DNA of 64,000 bases. Source: Pelagibacter sp052048135 (GTDB taxonomy: Bacteria; Pseudomonadota; Alphaproteobacteria; Pelagibacterales; Pelagibacteraceae). The notes beneath the pieces were generated by a model. That model ran no database searches and had not been told where the DNA came from. It saw only the letters and a program-made list of their open reading frames with translations. The stretch covers positions 868,001-932,000 of the forward strand of contig NZ_JBNAIM010000002.1 of NCBI RefSeq assembly GCF_052048135.1. The letters run 5' to 3'. Both the position numbers and the translations under genes were made by a program. Position 1 is the first letter of the stretch. Each line of letters begins with the position of its first letter. Shown here one piece after another: positions 1 through 8,381 of this stretch.

Positions 1-35
1 CTCACTGCTCTTCCTAATTAATTAACCCGCAAGGA

Positions 36-1022
36 TTAAATAACCCCTAATTTCTTCATTAGGTCTGTCATCTCTTTAGTTTGTTTTTCTAAAAACTTAA
101 CAAACTTTTTGTCAGGGTTATAAATATTAACCCAAGCATTTCTTGCTCTGACAGTTTCCCACTCAGAAGTTTTTTGTACATCGCCTAACATTTTAGCAAT
201 AGCTTTTTTATCTTTATTGCTCATGCCTGGAGGGCCAAAAAATCCTCTCCAGTTAACGAATTGTACGTCATATCCTTGTTCTTTAAGTGTTGGTGCATCA
301 GGTGCATCAGAAACTCTATCAGGTGCAGTTATACCAATAATTCTTACTTGGTCTCTTGCTCCCATAAGTTCACCTAAACCTGTAGAAATAATTTGTGTTT
401 CTCCAGATAAAAGTCCAGCTAATGCTTTTCCACCTGCATCATAAGGAACGTAAATAACATCGTTTGGATTTGCTCCAGCTTCTTGGAATGCTAAAGCTCC
501 AATTAAATGGTCCATACTTCCTCTTACAGATCCACCAGCCATTTTTACAGACTTAGGATCCTTTTTGTATGCATCAACAACATCTTTAAAGTTTTTAAAT
601 GGTGAATCTTTAGCAACTGCTATTGCACCATAGTCTCCAATCACACCGGCAATCGGCACTACATCTTTATAAGATAGTACTCCGCTTCCACCACCAGTTA
701 CATAACCTTCGTGTCTAGTAATAGATCTTAAAACCAACGGTGTTGATTGAACTAAAACAGTGTTAGCAGGCTTATTGTTAATCATATAAGCAAGTGCTTT
801 ACCACCACCACCACCTGACATATTTTCAAATGATGCGCTTTTTAAAAAGCCAGCTTTTGTTAAAGCTTCTCCAGTACCTCTAGCAGTTCCATCCCAACCA
901 CCACCAGCACCACCACCAATTACAAAGTGTAATTTTTCAATTGCAATTGAGTTTACTGTTGTAGCTGAAAATAGAAGGATAGCTGAGAAAAATACTGAAA
1001 GTATTTTTTTTAAGTTTTTCAT
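36..1022 (-). CDS. TctC-family tripartite tricarboxylate transporter substrate-binding protein
   Basis: 328 residues starting with a Sec signal peptide (MKNLKKILSVFFSAILLFSA, then a cleavage region near residue 28). It is followed by the glycine-rich N-terminal loop (IGGGAGGGWDGTAR) and the Bug/TctC fold with SVRGSMDHLIG and PYDAGGKALAGLLSGE. Family members are periplasmic and bind carboxylates for TctAB permeases. No TctA or TctB is nearby; the only adjacent membrane protein is an AbrB-type protein across the divergent promoter. Length fits the family. It lies divergent to an IclR regulator with a tandem palindrome between them, so regulation by that protein is inferred. The ligand cannot be read from the sequence. 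Confidence 0.93.
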   Translation of the reverse strand: MKNLKKILSVFFSAILLFSATTVNSIAIEKLHFVIGGGAGGGWDGTARGTGEALTKAGFLKSASFENMSGGGGGKALAYMINNKPANTVLVQSTPLVLRSITRHEGYVTGGGSGVLSYKDVVPIAGVIGDYGAIAVAKDSPFKNFKDVVDAYKKDPKSVKMAGGSVRGSMDHLIGALAFQEAGANPNDVIYVPYDAGGKALAGLLSGETQIISTGLGELMGARDQVRIIGITAPDRVSDAPDAPTLKEQGYDVQFVNWRGFFGPPGMSNKDKKAIAKMLGDVQKTSEWETVRARNAWVNIYNPDKKFVKFLEKQTKEMTDLMKKLGVI

Positions 1023-1097
1023 TATTTATTCCTCTATTTGTTAGTTATGTAAATTTAATTTATTTCTTTTGTTATTGGCCACCAATTAATACCTTGA

Positions 1098-1138
1098 TGT
1101 TCTATAGAATAGAACATATTGTTCTATAGAGTAGGATA
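1098..1138. promoter_or_regulatory. Tandem palindromic operator in the tctC/iclR divergent promoter
   Basis: A perfect inverted repeat TGTTCTAT-AGA-ATAGAACA occupies 1098-1116. A second copy starts at 1120 with an intact left arm (TGTTCTAT-AGA) and a degenerate right arm (GTAGGATA). The copies are 22 bp apart, about two helical turns, so they would lie on the same face of DNA. The site sits just upstream of the IclR-family ORF and 76 bp from the tctC start, consistent with autoregulation and control of both directions. The binding protein is inferred, not shown. Confidence 0.75.
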
Positions 1139-1139
1139 T

Positions 1140-1832
1140 ATGAAAAAAAATATACAAGGAGTTGAATCGGTTAATAAAGCTTTAGAAATATTAAACTGTT
1201 TCACTGATAATAATGAAACTCTTACAGTTACCAAAATAGCAAATATTACTGGTGATCATAAAAGTAGAATTTCAAGAATATCTAAATCACTAGAAAATTA
1301 CGGATATATTAGAAAAATAAAAAGTGGAGAATTTAAAATAGGTCATTCAATTTCAAGACTGTATGAAATTTATGAAAATAGCTTTAATTTGAAAAATTCA
1401 ATTAAAAAAGAACTAGATTTTATTTCTTTTAAAACAAATGAAACAGCTAGCTTTTTTGTTAAACAGAAAGAAGAGAGAATATGTATTCAGACTAGTGAAC
1501 CAAAAAAAATAATTAAACATTCAATAGAAATTGGAATAAAAAAACCACTTAATAAAGGTTCAAGTGGCCATATTTTATCTGCTTATCATAATTTGCCAAT
1601 AGAAAATAAAGAAAAAATTTTGAAACAAGGATACTCAATGTCTTTTGGAGAAAGAGATAGGGAAATTGCATCAGTATCAGTACCTATATTTAGGTCAAAA
1701 AAACAATTTTTAGGTGCTTTAACAATTACTGGTCATATCTCAAATTTTAATAGGAAAAACTGTATTTTCTTTTTAAATACCCTTAGATCATCAAAAATTA
1801 AAATTGAAAAAAATTTAATTAAAATTCGATAA
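1140..1832 (+). CDS. IclR-family transcriptional regulator
   Basis: 230 residues from the ATG at 1140. The N-terminal winged helix (IQGVESVNKALEILNCF at residues 4-20, then a helix around DHKSRISRISKSLENYGYI) is typical of IclR proteins. The C-terminal IclR effector domain carries NKGSSGHILSAY and ASVSVPIF. An in-frame TTG at 1119 would extend the protein by seven residues, but that codon lies inside the operator, so ATG 1140 is preferred. The stop overlaps the next ATG (TAATG), implying translational coupling to the AbrB-type gene. It probably regulates that gene and the divergent tctC in response to a small carboxylate. Confidence 0.9.
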   Translation: MKKNIQGVESVNKALEILNCFTDNNETLTVTKIANITGDHKSRISRISKSLENYGYIRKIKSGEFKIGHSISRLYEIYENSFNLKNSIKKELDFISFKTNETASFFVKQKEERICIQTSEPKKIIKHSIEIGIKKPLNKGSSGHILSAYHNLPIENKEKILKQGYSMSFGERDREIASVSVPIFRSKKQFLGALTITGHISNFNRKNCIFFLNTLRSSKIKIEKNLIKIR

Positions 1833-2911
1833 TGTCAAATTTTATAAATTTAGATAAAGAAAATATAAAAAATTTATTTTCAAAAAATTTCTTAATTGTA
1901 ATTCTAATTTCTATTCCAAGTGCAATTGTTGCAGATTTTTTTAATATTCCTCTTGCTTGGATGATTGGTCCAATGATTGCAACATCTTTGGTTGCTTTAA
2001 AGGGTTTTCAAGTTCTAATGCCCAAAATAGCATTAAGCTCAATATTAATTATCTTAGGACTTCATATAGGAAATTACATTGACCAAAATCTTTTCAGCCA
2101 AATGGTTAATTGGATTTGGACAACCGTTATCATGTTTTTTTATATTGTTGTAAGTATCTTGATTGTTTCAAAATATTTGCAAAAATTTTCAGGGTATAAA
2201 GAAAAAACATCTATATTTTCTGCTGCTCCAGGTGCCTTGGGCCCTCTAATGATTTTAGCTGAATATGAAAAATCTGATTTATCTCAAGTTGCAACTGCTC
2301 ACTTAATAAGATTAATTATTATAATAACTCTATTCCCTTTTATAATTGTTAGTCTTTATCCGTCTGAAGCTTTGGAATTAGAAAAATTTGATTATATGTC
2401 TCAAAACCATTGGAATTTAGTTTTATTAATAATTGTTTCATTAATATTCATATTCTTTTTTGATAAATTTAAAGTTCCAGCAGCACTTCTTTCTGGAACA
2501 TTAGTTGCGAGTGGTGCTTTACAAATATTTGATATTGCCTCTTATAAACTGCCAGATGCTTCTATCAATTTTTGTTTATTAATTTTAGGAGCATCAGTTG
2601 GGTGTAGATTTGCTAACAAAACATTTAAAGAAGTTGCAAGTAATTCTTTTCATGGATTAGTTGCAACTATACTTTTAGTTTTACTAGGTTTGATAGCAGC
2701 TTACATTGCAACTTTTTTTGTTGATAATAATTTTTTAAGTTTGATTTTATCTTTCTGTCCTGGTGGAATTTATGAAGTAGCTGTTATTGCTATTGCTTTT
2801 GACTTAGAACCCGACTTTGTAGCTTTTCATCATATTATAAGATTATTATTCATATTATTCATTGTGCCAGTAATTTTAAGATTAGTAAAAAAAACTAAGA
2901 TAAAGAGTTAG
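1832..2911 (+). CDS. AbrB-family (PF05145-type) polytopic membrane protein
   Basis: 359 residues with about ten hydrophobic segments. It has the duplicated AbrB/ammonia-monooxygenase-like architecture: an early PLAWMIGPMIATS motif (about 37-49), SAAPGALGPLMILAEYE mid-protein, and a second-half repeat with KVPAALLSGTLVASGAL and SFCPGGIYEVAVIA. Paired P-x-x-x-G helix breaks and PGG/PGA motifs suggest a transporter fold; the biochemical role of the family is poorly known. It is coupled to the IclR gene. With TctC lacking TctAB, this protein is a candidate membrane partner for that binding protein, which is inference only. Its 3' end overlaps the convergent glycosyltransferase by 17 bp. Confidence 0.85.
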   Translation: MSNFINLDKENIKNLFSKNFLIVILISIPSAIVADFFNIPLAWMIGPMIATSLVALKGFQVLMPKIALSSILIILGLHIGNYIDQNLFSQMVNWIWTTVIMFFYIVVSILIVSKYLQKFSGYKEKTSIFSAAPGALGPLMILAEYEKSDLSQVATAHLIRLIIIITLFPFIIVSLYPSEALELEKFDYMSQNHWNLVLLIIVSLIFIFFFDKFKVPAALLSGTLVASGALQIFDIASYKLPDASINFCLLILGASVGCRFANKTFKEVASNSFHGLVATILLVLLGLIAAYIATFFVDNNFLSLILSFCPGGIYEVAVIAIAFDLEPDFVAFHHIIRLLFILFIVPVILRLVKKTKIKS

Positions 2912-3836
2912 ATAATCTTTCAAAAACTTTTTCAGCACTTAAATTATTAAGATCACTTACTTCAATAGCTTTAAAGTTTTCTCTTTCAATACTTACCTTG
3001 TAAGCCGTTGTATGTTTGCCAAATAATGTAAGACCTTTAGATCCTACATGAGCTGCGATATGTGCTGGACCAGTGTCGTTAGCTACAACAAATGAACTAT
3101 CTTTAATTAAAGATGTTAACTGAGATATATCTAGCGCTCTACCATTATCTAATAAAGCTAATGCATTTATATCTTTTGCATCATTAATTTCGGAAGGGCC
3201 TGGTACAGTTAAAATTTTATACTCATCACCAAATCTATTTGAAATTAATTCAATAAGTTTATTGTAATGAGGCCATTTTTTTATTGCCAAATGTGGTGAA
3301 CAAAAAGGAAATAATAAAATATATTTATCAAATTTATAGAAATTTTTAATTTCACTTATGTCTGTAGAAGCCCAGCCAAAATCTGGCTTTAAAGTGTTTG
3401 AAGTATTTAAACCAGATTCTTTTAATTGATGATCAAATCTTTCTAGCACAGAAATTTTATCAAATTCTTCTTTATTTTTATCTGATGGTAAGGTTGTGAT
3501 TGAACTCGACCAAACTATTTTATCAGCCTTTGGAAAAAGAATATTTTTATAAAAAGTAGTTCTTGAAGAATTTTGAAGATCAAAAACTTTTGAGAATTTG
3601 TACTTCTTCAACTTTCGCATTAATAAATATAAATAAATTAAATTATATCGAGGTAATCTCTTATCTAAAATCACCTCATGAATAAAAGGGTTTTTCTTAA
3701 ATAAATCAAAGTAAGGTTTAGTTGTAAGTAGAAATATTTGATCATTTTTATGGTTTTCAGATATATCTTGAATTGCACCACTTGCTTGCGCTATATCTCC
3801 TAATGATCCGTGTTTAATAATTAAAATATTAGACAT
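2895..3836 (-). CDS. Glycosyltransferase family 9 (ADP-heptose:LPS heptosyltransferase-like)
   Basis: 313 residues with the GT9 N-terminus (ILIIKHGSLGDIAQASGAIQDI), the central LLFPFCSPHLAIKKWPHYNKL motif and the nucleotide-sugar-binding C-terminus (VVANDTGPAHIAAHVGSKGLTLFGKH). Known members transfer ADP-heptose to LPS core at the cytoplasmic face of the inner membrane. The exact donor and acceptor are not visible. It is divergent from a DUF6165 gene across about 32 bp; that family often sits with LPS genes. The 3' end overlaps the abrB-like gene. Confidence 0.92.
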   Translation of the reverse strand: MSNILIIKHGSLGDIAQASGAIQDISENHKNDQIFLLTTKPYFDLFKKNPFIHEVILDKRLPRYNLIYLYLLMRKLKKYKFSKVFDLQNSSRTTFYKNILFPKADKIVWSSSITTLPSDKNKEEFDKISVLERFDHQLKESGLNTSNTLKPDFGWASTDISEIKNFYKFDKYILLFPFCSPHLAIKKWPHYNKLIELISNRFGDEYKILTVPGPSEINDAKDINALALLDNGRALDISQLTSLIKDSSFVVANDTGPAHIAAHVGSKGLTLFGKHTTAYKVSIERENFKAIEVSDLNNLSAEKVFERLSNSLS

Positions 3837-3868
3837 ATTTATAACAAGATAGCACAGTATTAAATTTT

Positions 3869-4258
3869 ATGAATAAAATTATAGTAGAAGTTTCAATTGG
3901 AGAACTTTTAGACAAAATTTCAATTTTAGAGATTAAACAAGAAAAAATAAAAGATTCTGAAAAGTTAAAGTTTATCAACAATGAACACTCTATTTTAAAA
4001 GATCAGTTAGAAAAGAATGTTAAGTCTGATGACAAACTGAATAATCTTTATCAATCTCTAAAAGAAATAAATGCTAAACTTTGGGTTATTGAAGATGACA
4101 AAAGACAATGTGAGAAAGATAAAGATTTTGGGGAAAAATTTATTAAACTTTCAAGAGATGTCCATTTTTTGAATGATGATCGTGCAAAAATTAAATTAGA
4201 TATAAATAACCATACTGGATCAGCAATCAAAGAAATAAAAGAGTATACTAATTATTAA
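3869..4258 (+). CDS. DUF6165-type small helical protein
   Basis: 129 residues, charged and mostly alpha-helical, with the pattern I.VEVSIGELLDKISILEIKQ at the N-terminus that I associate with DUF6165, a family often found in surface-polysaccharide loci. Lys/Glu heptads suggest coiled coils over roughly residues 15-110. There is no signal peptide or membrane segment. It abuts the M24-like gene directly (TAAATG), so the two are probably co-transcribed. Function unknown; the family call is from memory of the motif. Confidence 0.75.
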   Translation: MNKIIVEVSIGELLDKISILEIKQEKIKDSEKLKFINNEHSILKDQLEKNVKSDDKLNNLYQSLKEINAKLWVIEDDKRQCEKDKDFGEKFIKLSRDVHFLNDDRAKIKLDINNHTGSAIKEIKEYTNY

Positions 4259-5410
4259 ATGGGACTTCATTTTTCAGAGGAAGAATTTAAATCAAGAAAA
4301 TCTAAAGTTTTGAGTTCAATGAAAGAACAAAATATAGATGCTCTTTTAATGTTTAGGCAAGAATCTATGTATTGGCTAACAGGATATGACACCTTTGGAT
4401 ATGTTTTTTTCCAAACATTAATCTTAGATAAAAATGGAAACATAATACTCCTTACTAGAGCTCCTGATCTAAGGCAGGCTCAAAATACATCTAATATAGG
4501 AGATATTAGAATTTGGGTTGATAAAGATGGTTCAAACCCAACTGATGATCTTAAAATTATTTTGGATGAGCTTGATCTAAAAGGAAAAAAATTAGGTGTT
4601 GAATATGAAGCTTACGGTTTAACTGGACGTAATGCTTTAAGACTTAACAAATCTTTAGAAAATTATTCTAGTGTAGAAGATAAATCAGACTTAATAACAA
4701 AATTAAGAGTAGTTAAATCCAAAGAAGAAATTGTTTATGTAAAAAAAGCTGCTGAGCTTGCTGATAAAGCTTTAGATGAAGTGTGGAAACATGCGAAAGC
4801 TGGTGTAAGTGAATCTAAAATATTAGCAGAAATGAATAGAGTTATATTTGAAGGTGGCGGTGATTATCCTGCGAATGAATTTATTATTGGTTCAGGAAAA
4901 AATGCTCTTCTTTGCCGTTATCAAGCAGAAAAACAGATTTTGAACAAGCAAGATCAATTAACTGTAGAATGGGCTGGAACTTACAGACATTATCATTCGG
5001 CAATGTTTAGAACTATTCCTATTGGTAAAGCAGATTCTAAACATCATAAAATGCATGAGGCTTGCGTTGAAGCATTAAAGAATTGTGAAAAAAAATTAAT
5101 ACCAGGAAATAAAATTGGAGAAGTTTTTGATACTCATGCAAAAACTTTTGATGATCTTGGTTTTAATAAAGCAAGAATGAATGCGTGTGGTTATTCTTTA
5201 GGAACTACCTTTTCTCCAAATTGGATGGATTGGCCAATGTTATATACAGGAAATCCATACATTATAGAACCTGGTAATGTATTCTTTATGCACATGATAT
5301 TAATGGACTCTGATAATGGTTTAGCAATGAATTTAGGTGAAACTTATTTAGTGACTGATAATAGCAACGAAAGACTTGGTAAAAAAAAGTTAGATTTAGT
5401 TGTACTTTAA
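4259..5410 (+). CDS. Creatinase/M24-fold hydrolase, ectoine-hydrolase (DoeA)-like
   Basis: 383 residues with the two-domain creatinase/aminopeptidase-P architecture: N-terminal substrate domain (MFRQESMYWLTGYDTFGY) and C-terminal pita-bread domain from about residue 155. The usual metal ligands are mostly replaced: the first Asp is Glu (VEWAG), the second Asp position lies in HYHSAMFRT, and the GHGxG histidine is Tyr (CGYSLGT). Two Glu positions remain (IEPGNVF, LGETYLV). This resembles metal-independent creatinase and ectoine-hydrolase relatives rather than Xaa-Pro aminopeptidases. It follows the DUF6165 gene without a gap. Likely an amide or cyclic-amidine hydrolase; the substrate is open. 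Confidence 0.8.
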   Translation: MGLHFSEEEFKSRKSKVLSSMKEQNIDALLMFRQESMYWLTGYDTFGYVFFQTLILDKNGNIILLTRAPDLRQAQNTSNIGDIRIWVDKDGSNPTDDLKIILDELDLKGKKLGVEYEAYGLTGRNALRLNKSLENYSSVEDKSDLITKLRVVKSKEEIVYVKKAAELADKALDEVWKHAKAGVSESKILAEMNRVIFEGGGDYPANEFIIGSGKNALLCRYQAEKQILNKQDQLTVEWAGTYRHYHSAMFRTIPIGKADSKHHKMHEACVEALKNCEKKLIPGNKIGEVFDTHAKTFDDLGFNKARMNACGYSLGTTFSPNWMDWPMLYTGNPYIIEPGNVFFMHMILMDSDNGLAMNLGETYLVTDNSNERLGKKKLDLVVL

Positions 5411-6069
5411 TTATCGTACACGCACCTAAAGCCTACATAGATAGCATAAAAATTTGAGGGTTTGTATTGTGCTCCTGAAACTTTTGTCTTAGAAGATCCA
5501 TACCACCATGATCCTCCTGCAGTTAATGAATTGTCACCCTTAATATCATCTATCCATTCCCAAACATTGCCACCCATCGCAACTAAACCATTAATACCGG
5601 GTTTTAATTTTGTAACATCTTCATGTTTGTTTATAGCAAGCAAATCTTGAGTGTTCATATCTTTTGGATTATCACCACTTGGATATTCATATTTTTTACC
5701 ATTTACAAAATAGGCTGCTTTTTTCCATTCTTCAAATATTGGTAATCTTCCATTATGGTATTTACAGAATTTTTCAGCTTCAAAAAAACTTACATGTGTA
5801 GCAGGTTCAAATATACTTTTTGGTTTTTTACCATAAGGAGTTTTGTAGTTCCAATTTTTTCTTTTCTCCCATCCTGCTCCCCATTCATAACCTCCTCCGG
5901 TCCTTTCAGCTTCAGTTATAAGATTAATATTGTTAGCAAATTCCTCAAATTCTTTGATTGTAATTTCATATTTGTTTATTGAAAAATTATCTATTTGAAT
6001 TTTTGTATTTTCAAATGAGAGACTAATATTAGGAAACAAAAACAGTACAAATAAAATGAATTTTTTCAT
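5407..6069 (-). CDS. SUMF1/formylglycine-generating-enzyme-fold exported protein
   Basis: 220 residues with a signal peptide (MKKFILFVLFLFPNISLS) and the FGE-sulfatase fold. Markers are INKYEITIKEFEEFANN, ATHVSFFEAEKFCKYHNGRLP (typical HVSWxDAxxYCxWxGxRLP), MGGNVWEWIDD and AGGSWWYGS, with a C-terminal VGFRCV. The paired catalytic cysteines of true FGE after the GGSW motif are absent (WYGSSKTKVSGA). It is therefore probably not a sulfatase activator but one of the many C-type-lectin-like SUMF1 proteins, acting in the periplasm. It overlaps the convergent M24 gene by 4 bp and lies just downstream of an ABC permease gene. Confidence 0.88.
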   Translation of the reverse strand: MKKFILFVLFLFPNISLSFENTKIQIDNFSINKYEITIKEFEEFANNINLITEAERTGGGYEWGAGWEKRKNWNYKTPYGKKPKSIFEPATHVSFFEAEKFCKYHNGRLPIFEEWKKAAYFVNGKKYEYPSGDNPKDMNTQDLLAINKHEDVTKLKPGINGLVAMGGNVWEWIDDIKGDNSLTAGGSWWYGSSKTKVSGAQYKPSNFYAIYVGFRCVYDN

Positions 6070-6079
6070 TAAGGCTTAA

Positions 6080-6754
6080 TTAGTTGAAACTGTATTTTTT
6101 TTCTAAAAACTTAATCACATTATGAATAATAAAAGTCATAAATAAATATATTCCACCTGCAACAATAAATACCTCGATTGGTTTGAAAGTTGTAGAAATT
6201 ATATATTTTGCAACACCAGTTAAGTCCATAATAGTGACCGTACTTGCGAGAGAAGTGCCTTTCATCATTAAAATAATTTCATTACCGTAAGCTGGAAGTG
6301 ATTGTCTGATAGCAATTGGAATTTGAATTTTATAAAAAATAATTTTGCTTGATATACCTAAGCTTTGCCCAGCTTCAATTATTCCAGGTTTGATTGTCTG
6401 AAAAGCTGATCTTAATATTTCCGAAGTATAGGCACCAGTATTTAAAGCAAAAGCAATAATTGCACACCAGTAAGGTTCTTTTAAAATCACCCAAAGAAAC
6501 GTTGATCTTAAATATTCAATTTGACCTAGACCAAAATAGATAATGAATATCTGTACTAGAAGTGGAGTGCCTCTAAACACATATGAATATCCATAAGCAA
6601 ATTTATTAATAAAAACATTTTTATTTAATCTTAAAATTGCAAATAAAAGACCAATGAATAATCCTACAATTAAAGACATAGATAAAAGTTTTAAAGTTAT
6701 AAGAGCAGCATTTAATAACTTTGGAAAACTATTCATCATCAATTCAAAATCCAT
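6080..6754 (-). CDS. Polar amino-acid ABC transporter permease (HisM/ArtM type)
   Basis: 224 residues with five membrane segments and the HisM/ArtM signatures: RGTPLLVQIFIIYFGLG, NTGAYTSEILRSAFQTIKPG, the EAGQSLGISSKIIFYKIQIP EAA loop and NEIILMMKGTSLAS. It is the second of two permeases; its start overlaps the stop of the other by one base, so they should form the heterodimeric membrane core of a PAAT-family importer. The gene order is SBP, permease, permease. No ATPase gene is adjacent, and the next downstream gene is the SUMF1-fold protein. Confidence 0.95.
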   Translation of the reverse strand: MDFELMMNSFPKLLNAALITLKLLSMSLIVGLFIGLLFAILRLNKNVFINKFAYGYSYVFRGTPLLVQIFIIYFGLGQIEYLRSTFLWVILKEPYWCAIIAFALNTGAYTSEILRSAFQTIKPGIIEAGQSLGISSKIIFYKIQIPIAIRQSLPAYGNEIILMMKGTSLASTVTIMDLTGVAKYIISTTFKPIEVFIVAGGIYLFMTFIIHNVIKFLEKKYSFN

Positions 6755-7446
6755 TAATACCCCCTGCTATACTTAACTTCTAATTTGTTTATTAATTTCA
6801 TACTTAAGAAAGTCAGCAACAGATATAAAACTGCTGCAAAAGAATAAAAGAATAATGGATCTCTCGTAGAGCCAGCTGCGATATAAGATTGTCTCATTAT
6901 CTCAACTAAACCTGTAACTGAAATTAGAGATGTATCTTTAAGTGTAATTTGCCAAACATTGCTCAAATTAGGAATTGCAAGTCTCAACATTTGGGGAAGA
7001 ATAATTTTGTAAAATTGTTTAAATTTACTAAAACCTAAAACTTTTGCAGCCTCAAATTGTCCCTTATCAATTGACTGAATTGCTCCTCTAAAAACTTCTG
7101 TAGAATAAGCCCCAGAAATAATACCAATTGCAAATGAACCAGTAAGAAATGCATTAATCTCTATATATTCATTATAACCAAACATTGAAGCAACAAACAT
7201 AATCGCTCCACTTCCTCCAAAAAAGAAAAGGTAAATTACTAAAAGTTCTGGCACACCTCTTATAACAGTTGTGTAAATATTAGCGACTAAGTTTAAAGAT
7301 TTATATTTAGATAATTTTAATGGAGTAAAAATTGCAGCAAAACTAAAACCAATTATCATTGCTGTAATTGATACAGCTATTGTCATTAGGGTTGCACGAA
7401 ATAACTCATCACCCCAACCAGTATCTCCAAATGTTAGAAGTTCCAT
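6754..7446 (-). CDS. Polar amino-acid ABC transporter permease (HisQ/ArtQ type)
   Basis: 230 residues with the binding-protein-dependent permease domain: RGVPELLVIYLFFFGG, SGAYSTEVFRGAIQSIDKGQ and the EAA loop FEAAKVLGFSKFKQFYKIILP, plus LKDTSLISVTG. It pairs with the downstream permease, from which it is separated by a one-base overlap, and follows the binding-protein gene by about 45 bp. Basic amino acids are the usual substrates of this HisQ/ArtQ subgroup, but specificity resides in the binding protein. Confidence 0.95.
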   Translation of the reverse strand: MELLTFGDTGWGDELFRATLMTIAVSITAMIIGFSFAAIFTPLKLSKYKSLNLVANIYTTVIRGVPELLVIYLFFFGGSGAIMFVASMFGYNEYIEINAFLTGSFAIGIISGAYSTEVFRGAIQSIDKGQFEAAKVLGFSKFKQFYKIILPQMLRLAIPNLSNVWQITLKDTSLISVTGLVEIMRQSYIAAGSTRDPLFFYSFAAVLYLLLTFLSMKLINKLEVKYSRGY

Positions 7447-7491
7447 ACAGACTGGCGACTATACATGATAGTCGCCAAATCTAAAATTGAA

Positions 7492-8319
7492 TTACATAGA
7501 AGCGTCGAAACCGAACCATTTAGTAGCAATTCTACTAATGTCTCCGTTCTTTCTCGCTTTATCAATTGCTTTGTTAAATGCTTTTAAAAGTTCAGTGTCG
7601 TCTTTTCTAATACCAACTCCTACACCATTTCCAAATGCACCACCTGAAAAAGTTGGTCCAGTTAAAACAACTGGCTTACCAGATTTTTCTGCGTAGTCAC
7701 TAAAAGCTACCGCAGCTGCTAATGCAGCATCACATCTTCCAGATGCCAAATCTAAGTTTACTTCGTCTTGTGTTTTATAAGTTCTTACATTTACTTTCCC
7801 TACATCACCAGAATCTAAAAAGTTTTGGTGAATAGTTGCAGTTTGAACACAAACAGTTTTACCAGCTAATGCTGCAGTAAGTGTTTTAAGAGCTTTTTTT
7901 GCATCAGCATTAGGTTTTGTAAGATTAATTCCAGCCGGAGTATCTAGACCCTCTAGACTTGAACCTTTCATAACAGCTAATGAAGCAACTTCATCTGCAT
8001 AACCCTGAGAAAAGCTAATTGCTTTTTGTCTTTCAGCAGTAATCGACATTCCTGCCATTATTGCATCGAATTTTCTCATAATTAACGCGGGAATCATTCC
8101 ATCCCAATCTTGCTCAACTATTACACACTGTTGTCCAATGTATCTGCAAAGCGTATAAGCTAATTCAACTTCAAATCCAATTAACTTACCAGACTCATCT
8201 TTTGAGTTCCATGGAGGATAAGCGCCTTCTGTTCCGATTCTTATTTTATCAGCATTAACATTTCCTATAATTAATAAAGAAAGCAAAACTGAAAAAATAG
8301 TTTTTTTAAATATATTCAT
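7492..8319 (-). CDS. Periplasmic amino-acid-binding protein of a PAAT ABC transporter
   Basis: 275 residues from the ATG at 8319, which has a good Shine-Dalgarno (AGGAGAG) just upstream. A longer frame to 8355 adds 12 residues in front of the signal peptide (MNIFKKTIFSVLLSLLIIG) and is unlikely. Features of lysine/arginine/ornithine/histidine-binding proteins are present: IRIGTEGAYPPWNSKDESG, GFEVELAYTLC, WDGMIPALIMRKFDAIMAGMSIT, RCDAALAAAVAF and the C-terminal NKAIDKARKNGDISRIATKWFG. It heads the transporter operon and lies immediately downstream of the spermidine-synthesis gene, so a basic amino acid or polyamine-related ligand is plausible but unproven. Confidence 0.93.
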   Translation of the reverse strand: MNIFKKTIFSVLLSLLIIGNVNADKIRIGTEGAYPPWNSKDESGKLIGFEVELAYTLCRYIGQQCVIVEQDWDGMIPALIMRKFDAIMAGMSITAERQKAISFSQGYADEVASLAVMKGSSLEGLDTPAGINLTKPNADAKKALKTLTAALAGKTVCVQTATIHQNFLDSGDVGKVNVRTYKTQDEVNLDLASGRCDAALAAAVAFSDYAEKSGKPVVLTGPTFSGGAFGNGVGVGIRKDDTELLKAFNKAIDKARKNGDISRIATKWFGFDASM

Positions 8320-8381
8320 TATTCTCTCCTTTAATTTTATGAACAAGTATTTCACAAATTAAAGAATTTAAAAAGAAAAAA

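Noticed and set aside
1119..1139. TTG-initiated N-terminal extension of the IclR protein
   Set aside because: The codons lie inside the operator repeat and have no family similarity; ATG 1140 gives the normal IclR start.
8320..8355. Longer start of the amino-acid-binding protein
   Set aside because: It would put charged residues ahead of a good signal peptide; the ATG at 8319 has a clear Shine-Dalgarno.
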